NCBI GenBank assembly: GCA_001805005.1 | Contig: MHDO01000143.1 | Span: forward strand, 1-20,124 | From: Nitrospinae bacterium RIFCSPLOWO2_12_39_16 | Lineage (GTDB): Bacteria > Nitrospinota > Nitrospinia > UBA9942 | Direction: 5' to 3' | Length of the DNA stretch: 20,124 nucleotides | Shown: positions 14,617 through 20,124 of the stretch, one piece after another | Layout: each line of letters begins with the position of its first letter | Numbering within the stretch: position 1 is the first letter of the stretch | Made by a program: the position numbers and the translations under genes | The notes under the pieces: model-generated | What the model saw: only the letters and a program-made list of their open reading frames with translations | The model's database searches: none | Told to the model about the DNA's origin: nothing

Positions 14617-16287
14617 ATGGCTGTGAAAGAGATTCTCCAAGATATTTTAAAATCAGCCCTGAATAAGACAATAAATTCAGGCGAGATAAGCATACAAAAA
14701 ATCCCATCATTTGCAGTTGAAAAACCAAGGGAAGAAAAGTTTGGCGATTTTTATACAAATCTTGCAATGGTTGTAGCCCCACAGGCATCAAAAAAACCAA
14801 GAGATGTGGCAAACCTCATAATAAATAATCTGAACGGCTATTCAAAGATTATCTCAAAGGTTGAAATAGCAGGACCAGGTTTTATAAATTTCTTCATGAC
14901 TCAGGACTTCTGGTTAGAGGCATTGAGAGAGGTTATTAAAAAAGGGAATGAATACGGCTCATTAACAATCGGGGCGAAAGAAAAGATTCAGGTGGAGTTT
15001 GTAAGTGCAAATCCTACAGGGCCCTTGCATGTAGGGCATGGGAGGGGGGCAGTAATTGGAGATGTCCTAACCAATATCCTCAAAAAAGCAGGATATGATA
15101 TCCTCAAGGAATATTATATAAATGATGTCGGATTGCAGATGGAGACCCTCGGTCGTTCTGCTCTGATCAGGTATAGGCAATTACTTGGGGAACAGATAGA
15201 ATTCCCGCAGAATGGATACAAAGGGGATTATATAAACGATATCGCAAAGGATATAATCTTAAAGAAAGGGAAACATTTTCTGCAGATGCCAGAGAAAGAG
15301 TCCATCCCATTTTTCATAGAATTCACTGCAAATGTAATCCTTGAAGGAATCAAAAAAGATTTGGAAGATTTTGGCGTAAGATTTGACCACTGGTATAGTG
15401 AGAAGACTCTCCATGAAAGAGGCATGGTGGATAAAGTGGTGGGCTGGCTCAGAGACAAGGATTTTATCTATGAAAAGGATGATGCACTCTGGCTTAAGGC
15501 AAGTGCCTTTGGCGATGAGAAGGACAGAGTTGTAAGGAGGGGGACAGGCTACTATACATATCTTGCCTCTGACATTGCATATCACAAGGAGAAATATGAA
15601 AGGGGGTTCAAAAAGGTAATTAATATATGGGGGGCAGACCATCACGGCTATGTCCCGAGGATGAGGTCTGCAATAAGGGCACTTGGATTTGATGAGAAAT
15701 CTTTCAGCGTTCTGCTTGTTCAATTAGTAAATTTAAAAAAGGGGGGACAAGTTTTATCAATGTCAACCCGAAGCGGCGAGTTCACAGAACTGTCTCAGGT
15801 AATAAAAGATGTGGGTAAAGATGCAACGAGATTTTTCTGCATGATGAGGAGTTCAGACAGCCACCTTGATTTTGACCTTGATTTAGCCAAAAAACAGTCT
15901 TCAGAAAATCCTGTCTATTATGTGCAGTATGCACATGCAAGGATAAGAAGCATCTTCAGACAGGCAGAAGAAAATAAGCTGCAAGACCTGAATCTTGAAG
16001 ATTGCAACTTAAAACTTCTAAAACTCCCTGAAGAACTTTCCATAATTAAAAAAATTCTCGCTTTCCCGGAATTAATTGAGAAGATGGCATTATCACTTGA
16101 GCCTCATCTGATTACACATTATCTATTAGATTTATGCGGTGAGTTCCACAGCTACTATAAAAAACACAGGTTCATATCGGATGATAAAGATTTAACGGCT
16201 GCAAGATTGATGCTGATAAAGGCATTAGGGGTTGTTATAAAAAACTCACTTGATATTCTCGGTGTAGCAGCACCGGAGGAGATGTAA
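14617..16287 (+). CDS. argS: Arginyl-tRNA synthetase
   Basis: This is a class I aminoacyl-tRNA synthetase that charges tRNA-Arg in the cytoplasm. It has 556 residues, normal for the family. The ArgRS-specific N-terminal domain is at about residues 1-110. The ATP-binding HVGH motif is at 138-141 in the context SANPTGPLHVGHGRGA. Further segments are EYYINDVG (about 165-172) and GADHHGYVPRM (about 339-349). A degenerate KMSKS-type loop MSTRSG is at 382-387. The C-terminal anticodon-binding domain includes NPVYYVQYAHARI. A weak KMSKS is usual for ArgRS. No Shine-Dalgarno precedes the ATG; no alternative in-frame start occurs upstream before a stop. A GTG two codons downstream is a possible alternative. 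The SPOR gene follows after 3 bp. Confidence 0.97.
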   Translation: MAVKEILQDILKSALNKTINSGEISIQKIPSFAVEKPREEKFGDFYTNLAMVVAPQASKKPRDVANLIINNLNGYSKIISKVEIAGPGFINFFMTQDFWLEALREVIKKGNEYGSLTIGAKEKIQVEFVSANPTGPLHVGHGRGAVIGDVLTNILKKAGYDILKEYYINDVGLQMETLGRSALIRYRQLLGEQIEFPQNGYKGDYINDIAKDIILKKGKHFLQMPEKESIPFFIEFTANVILEGIKKDLEDFGVRFDHWYSEKTLHERGMVDKVVGWLRDKDFIYEKDDALWLKASAFGDEKDRVVRRGTGYYTYLASDIAYHKEKYERGFKKVINIWGADHHGYVPRMRSAIRALGFDEKSFSVLLVQLVNLKKGGQVLSMSTRSGEFTELSQVIKDVGKDATRFFCMMRSSDSHLDFDLDLAKKQSSENPVYYVQYAHARIRSIFRQAEENKLQDLNLEDCNLKLLKLPEELSIIKKILAFPELIEKMALSLEPHLITHYLLDLCGEFHSYYKKHRFISDDKDLTAARLMLIKALGVVIKNSLDILGVAAPEEM

Positions 16288-16290
16288 TTT

Positions 16291-16965
16291 ATGTTTAAGG
16301 ATTTTGAAATAAAATTAAATAATATACAGTCAATAATTCTTGTAGTAAGTATCTTTACCATAGGCATATTGAGCTTTGCCCTTGGATTTTTAATTGGAAA
16401 GGATTCGCCTTCAGAAGTTGTTGCCTTAAAAACTGAACAGCCAAAAACAACTGCCTCTCTTGAAAGGAAAGATAGTGATGCCATTCGCCTCCCATTACCC
16501 CAGGTGGAGGAAGAACAGGAGACTAAAACAGATGAGGCAACACCAAAAGAAACTGACAAGCCTGTTCAACAGGCTCAAGACAGGGAACTGACATTTTTTA
16601 AAACCCTTCCTAATACAAAAAAAGGAGAGGCTCAATCAACCCCTCTCTTAAATAAAAATACTGATGGGAAAAAAGTAACAGATAACCGCAGTGTCAAATC
16701 TGAAACCCGCCCTACAACTGCTTCCTTACAATCCAGCTATACTGTTCAGGTAGGTTCTTTTAAAACCATGAATGAGGCATCAAACTTTAAATCTAAGATA
16801 GACAAGAAGGGTTATCAAACCTACATAACAACTTATGATACATCTGACGGCAAATGGTTCAGGGTCAGGATAGGACAGTTTAAGACAAAAGATGAGGCAG
16901 AGTCTTTGACAAAAAAACTCAAATCAGAAGAAAACCTCGCATCATTCATAACTAACTACAAGTAA
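16291..16965 (+). CDS. Membrane-anchored SPOR-domain protein
   Basis: SPOR domains bind denuded peptidoglycan glycans that accumulate at division septa, so this is probably a cell-division or wall-associated protein. It has 224 residues. A short cytoplasmic N-terminus is followed by one membrane span at about 13-36. Next is a long charged, low-complexity periplasmic linker (about 37-145), including the LTFFKTLP segment at about 100-107. The C-terminal SPOR domain is at about 149-224 (YTVQVGSFKTMNEA, then WFRVRIGQFKTKDEAE). The ATG at 16291 is 3 bp after the argS stop, and GGAGGAGATG at the end of argS supplies the ribosome-binding site, so the two genes are coupled. SPOR genes directly after argS recur in delta-proteobacteria-like genomes. 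Confidence 0.9.
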   Translation: MFKDFEIKLNNIQSIILVVSIFTIGILSFALGFLIGKDSPSEVVALKTEQPKTTASLERKDSDAIRLPLPQVEEEQETKTDEATPKETDKPVQQAQDRELTFFKTLPNTKKGEAQSTPLLNKNTDGKKVTDNRSVKSETRPTTASLQSSYTVQVGSFKTMNEASNFKSKIDKKGYQTYITTYDTSDGKWFRVRIGQFKTKDEAESLTKKLKSEENLASFITNYK

Positions 16966-16967
16966 AT

Positions 16968-17153
16968 CTAAAAAATACAGATTGGACTTAGAATAATCGG
17001 ACAGAGGTTTTTATAATTATTAGCCATTAAGAAAAATTTTTTAAATTCATCGGTTGCCTGTATCCCAGAGATGAAAGCCGATAATTCCAGAAGGACGGTA
17101 GATACGACAATTACAGCGCCCAAGAGGAGTCTTCTTTGTGCATATAAAAGCAT
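16968..17153 (-). CDS. Possible small membrane protein, unrecognised
   Basis: This is a 61-codon reading frame on the pgpA strand that starts 14 bp after the pgpA stop. AGGAG overlaps the pgpA TAG region, and its last G lies 11 nt before the ATG, which is rather far for good initiation. The predicted product begins MLLYAQRRLLLGAVIVV and has one hydrophobic stretch at about residues 9-30 after two arginines, followed by a polar tail rich in Asn, Lys and Phe. I recognise no family. It ends 3 bp from the convergent SPOR gene stop, and nothing else fills this 202-bp gap. It may be only a chance ORF; no terminator-like hairpin is evident here. Confidence 0.3.
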   Translation of the reverse strand: MLLYAQRRLLLGAVIVVSTVLLELSAFISGIQATDEFKKFFLMANNYKNLCPIILSPICIF

Positions 17154-17167
17154 AGATGAAATATCTC

Positions 17168-17632
17168 CTAACCCGAATAAATCGGATAAAGAAATAGAAA
17201 TATTTGTAATATCAGATTTGTTGCAATGCCTGCCGCAACATCGTCCATCATCACCCCAAAACCTTTTGGCAGTCTTTCCAACATATAAAATGGTTTTGAA
17301 ATATCAATTATTCTGAAAATTATAAAACCTGATAACACAATCCAGAACCCATGCGGAAGCATAAATAGGGATATAAGTATCCCTGCAATTTCATCTATCA
17401 CAATCTTCTGTGAGTCTTTTCTTTCAAAGATATACTCAGCTTTTTCTGAAACCCATATACCAATTAATAATATTGATATTATAAGTAAAAGATAACTGAT
17501 AGATGAAAGCTGAAGGCTGATAATTAGTAGATATATCAATATGCCAACGAGAGACCCTGCTGTCCCCGGGGCTATTGGAGAGCAGCCGCTGTAAAATCCA
17601 GTGGCTATAAATTTTATCAACTCATTGCTCAT
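17168..17632 (-). CDS. pgpA: Phosphatidylglycerophosphatase A
   Basis: It dephosphorylates phosphatidylglycerol phosphate to phosphatidylglycerol in the inner membrane, downstream of CdsA and PgsA. It has 154 residues, normal for PgpA. Conserved segments are the N-terminal GFYSGCSPIAPGTAGSL (about residues 12-28), IDEIAG (about 79-84), and DISKPF...ERLPKGFGVMMDDVAAG (about 108-134), which hold the acidic metal-binding residues. Hydrophobic spans lie between them. Its ATG overlaps the end of dxr by 11 bp, indicating translational coupling. PgpA here occupies the position after dxr where many bacteria carry the site-2 protease gene rseP. Confidence 0.95.
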   Translation of the reverse strand: MSNELIKFIATGFYSGCSPIAPGTAGSLVGILIYLLIISLQLSSISYLLLIISILLIGIWVSEKAEYIFERKDSQKIVIDEIAGILISLFMLPHGFWIVLSGFIIFRIIDISKPFYMLERLPKGFGVMMDDVAAGIATNLILQIFLFLYPIYSG

Positions 17633-18788
17633 TGCTACTTGCTATCAGATTTTTCGCGTGTTCCCTTGCCCATCTGTCTGCCTTTAAAATATCAGAGATT
17701 CCTTTTGCATGGCAGACCTTATGGCTCTTCATAGTCTTTTTAATGATTTCAGGAATTTTGTTGAATGAAATTTCCCTGTTTAAAAAGGCATTGACTGCTA
17801 TTTCATTTGCGGCATTTAAAACCGCCGGCATTGTCTCACCTTTCTTTAGTGCATCAAAGGCAAATTTAAGACATGGAAATTTTTCAGTATCAGGTTTTTC
17901 AAAGGAGAGATTTTTCACCTCTGCCAGATTCAGGGAAGGGAGTGTATTTTTTAACCTATCAGGGTAGTTCAGTGCATAAGAGATTGGTATTCTCATATCA
18001 GGGATGCCAAGCTGGGCAAGGACAGAGCCGTCAATAAATTCTACAAGGGAGTGGATTATGCTCTGTGGATGTATTAAAACTTCTATATTTTCATCTGCCA
18101 TGCCGAATAGCCACTTTGCCTCTATAACCTCAAAGCCTTTATTCATTAAGGTAGCCGAGTCAATGGTAATTTTTTGACCCATACGCCAGTTAGGATGTTT
18201 AAGGGCATCTTCGGGCTTAATATCCTTAAACTGCTCCTTTGGATAATTTCTGAAAGGACCACCTGATGCGGTCAGTATCAGCTTTCTTATATTTTCCCTC
18301 TTCTCCCCTGTGAGTAATTGAAATATTGCACTGTGTTCACTATCTATTGGGATAATCCTGCATTTGCCTTCCGCCTCCTTCATTACAATTTCGCCTGCCA
18401 TAACAAGAGTCTCTTTGTTTGCAAGGGCAATATCCTTTTTTGCCTTTATTGCCGAGATGGTTGGTATCAGCCCTGCCGCACCTACAATGGCAGAGATAAC
18501 CATGTCTGCCTCTTTAACCGTCGCCGCCTCAATTACGCCGTCAACTCCTGATACAATTTTTACATTTTTATTTTTTAGCGTACTCTTTAATTTATCTGAG
18601 TTTTTTTCATTAAAGAGGGCTGCTATTTTGGGCTTGAATCTATCAATTTGAGACTGGAGGAGTGAGTCATTTTCACCGGCGGCAAGAGCCACTACCTGAA
18701 ATTTATCAGGGTGTCTGCTGATGACATCAAGTGCATTTACACCTATTGAACCAGTTGAGCCGAGAATTGATATTTTTTTTATAGGCAT
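17622..18788 (-). CDS. dxr: 1-deoxy-D-xylulose 5-phosphate reductoisomerase
   Basis: It converts DXP to 2-C-methyl-D-erythritol 4-phosphate with NADPH, the committed step of the MEP isoprenoid pathway and the target of fosmidomycin. It has 388 residues. The nucleotide-binding loop GSTGSIG is at 10-16, and ANKETLVMAGE at about 123-133. The metal and substrate motif PIDSEHSAIFQ follows, with Asp149 and Glu151. Next are TASGGPFR and HPNWRMGQKITIDSATLMNKGFE, with Glu220 as the third metal ligand. The ATG at 18788 overlaps the cdsA stop by 10 bp, and its stop overlaps pgpA. The product feeds UppS, encoded two genes upstream. Confidence 0.98.
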   Translation of the reverse strand: MPIKKISILGSTGSIGVNALDVISRHPDKFQVVALAAGENDSLLQSQIDRFKPKIAALFNEKNSDKLKSTLKNKNVKIVSGVDGVIEAATVKEADMVISAIVGAAGLIPTISAIKAKKDIALANKETLVMAGEIVMKEAEGKCRIIPIDSEHSAIFQLLTGEKRENIRKLILTASGGPFRNYPKEQFKDIKPEDALKHPNWRMGQKITIDSATLMNKGFEVIEAKWLFGMADENIEVLIHPQSIIHSLVEFIDGSVLAQLGIPDMRIPISYALNYPDRLKNTLPSLNLAEVKNLSFEKPDTEKFPCLKFAFDALKKGETMPAVLNAANEIAVNAFLNREISFNKIPEIIKKTMKSHKVCHAKGISDILKADRWAREHAKNLIASSNEQ

Positions 18789-19594
18789 ATGAATCTGTAA
18801 TAATAATAAAATACAGGGGCTGAGAATAGGAGACTGTCAACCCTGTCAAGTATCCCGCCGTGTCCCGGAATTATCCCCCCCGAATCCTTTACCTGAAGGT
18901 TTCTTTTAATCATAGATTCGCTTAAATCACCAAATTGTCCGAATACACCGATTAAGATTCCAGCGACAATTGCATTTAAAATACTAATATCAAGAAACCA
19001 TAGTTTTGCAATTATTGCCCCAACTATACTGCCCATTAATCCTGCTATTGCACCTTCTACAGTTTTATTAGGGCTTATTAGAGGGGCTAATTTATGTTTA
19101 CCAAAACCTTTTCCGCCATAGTATGCGGTTGTATCCCCCATCCATGTAATAAGTAAAACAAAAAAGATTAACTCTCTCCCATTATCTCCGCTATTTCTGA
19201 TAACACCCATATAGCTCATAAGGAAACTGACATACACTATTCCAAAAATAGTATTTGAGACATAAGAAAATCCCCCCTGCCCCCCTTTAATAAAGGGGGG
19301 GACGGGGGGATTATTTCCTTCAAATATCCTTACGATAAAGAGGATTATAATGGATGATGCAATTACAAGATTGATATATGTCCCTTTGAAGATAGCAATA
19401 GAAAGCAGGATTCCAAAAATAATCCCTGCCCATTTATAACATCCAAGCCCACCTTTTTCAATCATTCTGTAAAACTCATATAAGCCGATAAATATTGCAA
19501 ATTCTAATAGTAAAAAGAAATGAAATGGTTTTCCAAAATATATTATGGCGAGGAGTATTGGTAAGGATACAATAGAAGTTAGAATTCTTGTCAA
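18779..19594 (-). CDS. cdsA: Phosphatidate cytidylyltransferase (CDP-diacylglycerol synthase)
   Basis: It makes CDP-diacylglycerol from phosphatidate and CTP in the inner membrane, the precursor for phosphatidylglycerol (PgpA is encoded downstream). It has 271 residues and is strongly hydrophobic with several spans. The family signature is at about 227-253 (SMIKRNLQVKDSGGIIPGHG, then GGILDRVD). WMGDTTAYYGGKGFGKHKLAPLISPNKTVEG is at about 151-181. The start is TTG (19594-19592): a TAA lies directly upstream in frame, and the next ATG (residue 44) would remove the first span. No Shine-Dalgarno precedes it, because the upstream DNA is a heptad array. Residues 95-109 (around PPVPPFIKGGQGGF) come from an inserted palindromic element in a loop between membrane segments. 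Confidence 0.95.
   Translation of the reverse strand: MTRILTSIVSLPILLAIIYFGKPFHFFLLLEFAIFIGLYEFYRMIEKGGLGCYKWAGIIFGILLSIAIFKGTYINLVIASSIIILFIVRIFEGNNPPVPPFIKGGQGGFSYVSNTIFGIVYVSFLMSYMGVIRNSGDNGRELIFFVLLITWMGDTTAYYGGKGFGKHKLAPLISPNKTVEGAIAGLMGSIVGAIIAKLWFLDISILNAIVAGILIGVFGQFGDLSESMIKRNLQVKDSGGIIPGHGGILDRVDSLLFSAPVFYYYYRFICL
19269..19312. repeat. 44-bp GC-rich palindromic element inserted in frame in cdsA
   Basis: This is a nearly perfect palindrome with ends AATCCCCCC and GGGGGGATT and the centre CCCTTTAATAAAGGG. Its base composition is in sharp contrast with the surrounding AT-rich gene. On the coding strand it gives residues of the NPPVPPFIKGGQGGF type. From general knowledge, this peptide recurs in unrelated proteins of several bacterial lineages, where it marks a dispersed intergenic palindrome that has landed in genes. 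It keeps the cdsA frame open and sits in a non-conserved loop. Confidence 0.85.
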
Positions 19595-19603
19595 TTATTT
19601 ATA

Positions 19604-19680
19604 GGTTATAGGTTATAGGTTATAGGTTATAGGTTACGGGTATTGCCCATTGCCTACTGCCTATTGCCTATTGCCCATTA
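19604..19680. repeat. Two-armed heptad array between uppS and cdsA
   Basis: Eleven consecutive 7-bp steps are in a single phase. The left units are GGTTATA four times (19604, 19611, 19618, 19625), then GGTTACG (19632) and GGTATTG (19639). The right units are CCCATTG (19646), CCTACTG, CCTATTG, CCTATTG and CCCATTA (19674). The right arm read on the other strand gives GGCAATA-like units, the imperfect counterpart of GGTTATA. The last unit contains the uppS stop codon, and the array ends about 9 bp before the TTG start of cdsA. Confidence 0.93.
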
Positions 19681-20124
19681 CCTCTCCTTTGTAATTTGTT
19701 CCCCTGTCATTCCAAATCTCCTCTCCCTCTTCTGAAACTCTATGACAGCCTTTAATAAATCATCCTCTTTAAAATCAGGCCAGAGGAGGTCGGTAAAATA
19801 AAGTTCTGCGTAGGCTATCTGATAGAGGAGGAAATTACTTATCCTGAGTTCTCCGCTTGTTCTAATCAACAAATCAGGCTCTGGAAGGTCTTTTGTATAA
19901 AGATATGACTGAAATAATCCGGGTGTTATGTCATCAACAGAGATTTTATTTTTTTTGATGTCGGATGCTATCTCTTGGACAGCATCAACTATCTCTCTCC
20001 TTGAGCCGTAACTGAGTGCAAGTGTCAGCACCATCCCTTCATTATTTTTTGTCCGCTCCTTTGCATCCTGTATGATTTTCTGGGCTGATGACGGAAGATT
20101 GTCTATAGTGCCGATTGTATTAAA
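19678..20124 (-). CDS. uppS: Isoprenyl transferase / undecaprenyl diphosphate synthase (3' part, runs off right edge)
   Basis: It condenses isopentenyl diphosphate onto farnesyl diphosphate to make the C55 lipid carrier for cell-wall synthesis. The last 148 codons are visible; the N-terminal part with the catalytic Asp lies beyond 20124. Diagnostic segments are LALSYGSRREI, PDLLIRTSGELRISNFLLYQ (the substrate-binding RTSGE-RISNF signature) and AYAELYFTDLLWPDF, typical of cis-prenyltransferases. An internal Met at 20034 should not be taken as the start, since the frame is open and homologous upstream (SSAQKIIQDAKERT). The TAA stop lies in the heptad array, and GGAGAGG precedes it. It is the first visible gene of the uppS-cdsA-dxr-pgpA cluster. 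Confidence 0.95.
   Translation of the reverse strand, partial: FNTIGTIDNLPSSAQKIIQDAKERTKNNEGMVLTLALSYGSRREIVDAVQEIASDIKKNKISVDDITPGLFQSYLYTKDLPEPDLLIRTSGELRISNFLLYQIAYAELYFTDLLWPDFKEDDLLKAVIEFQKRERRFGMTGEQITKER

Noticed and set aside
16966..17040. Bidirectional terminator between the SPOR gene and the pgpA cluster
   Set aside because: Only a 5-bp stem (AATCT/AGATT) is present and no T-run follows it; too weak to call.
19604..19680. CRISPR-like repeat array
   Set aside because: The units are 7 bp with no spacers between them and arms are inverted; nothing resembles CRISPR repeat and spacer lengths.
19678..20034. uppS taken to start at the Met at 20034
   Set aside because: The frame stays open to the window edge with UppS-like residues upstream, so it is a truncated view of a longer gene.
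1..20124. Previously undescribed defence or mobile gene system
   Set aside because: All confident genes are housekeeping or envelope functions; no nuclease, transposase, reverse transcriptase, toxin or phage gene is seen. The novel-looking content is limited to the repeat architecture.

Overview
This window is a bacterial chromosome segment of low to moderate GC content (about 40% by eye). It is dominated by the core tuf-secE-nusG-rplKAJL-rpoBC transcription and translation cluster, with two envelope-biosynthesis neighbourhoods beside it. The organism looks Gram-negative and diderm: it has an MltD-like periplasmic lytic transglycosylase, a SPOR-domain protein downstream of argS, and an RpoB with a long insertion of the proteobacterial type. 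That insertion, the argS-SPOR pairing and the PPFIKGGQGGF-type palindrome suggest a Nitrospirota or delta-proteobacteria-like lineage. This placement is an inference from pattern, not from a search.

Left part (1-11705, all minus strand, read right to left). A perfect-consensus promoter at 11677-11705 starts tRNA-Thr(TGT)-tRNA-Tyr-tRNA-Gly-tRNA-Thr(GGT)-tuf, the same order as thrU-tyrU-glyT-thrT-tufB in Escherichia coli. It is followed by rpmG, tRNA-Trp, secE, nusG, rplK, rplA, rplJ, rplL, rpoB and a 5' portion of rpoC that runs off the left edge. I see no convincing terminator between these genes.

Middle (11781-16965). On the minus strand, a LysM-bearing lytic transglycosylase with its own sigma70-type promoter is followed by a macro-domain (ADP-ribose-type) hydrolase. 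Divergently on the plus strand are argS and a membrane-anchored SPOR protein.

Right part (16968-20124, minus strand). A tightly overlapping lipid cluster, uppS-cdsA-dxr-pgpA, links undecaprenyl carrier, CDP-diacylglycerol, MEP-isoprenoid and phosphatidylglycerol synthesis. A doubtful 61-residue ORF lies downstream, and uppS runs off the right edge. No stretch longer than 300 bases is gene-free.

The most unusual content is not a gene. At least seven intergenic gaps (2491-2548, 7087-7148, 7689-7723, 8896-8953, 11199-11268, 11427-11492, 19604-19680) are filled with tandem 7-bp units. The unit differs from gap to gap. In most gaps the array has two arms of opposite orientation, so the whole array is a long imperfect hairpin. 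Some arrays run into coding sequence and supply stop codons (rplJ, uppS). In addition, a 44-bp GC-rich palindrome is inserted in frame inside cdsA. No CRISPR, phage, insertion sequence or defence system is visible.
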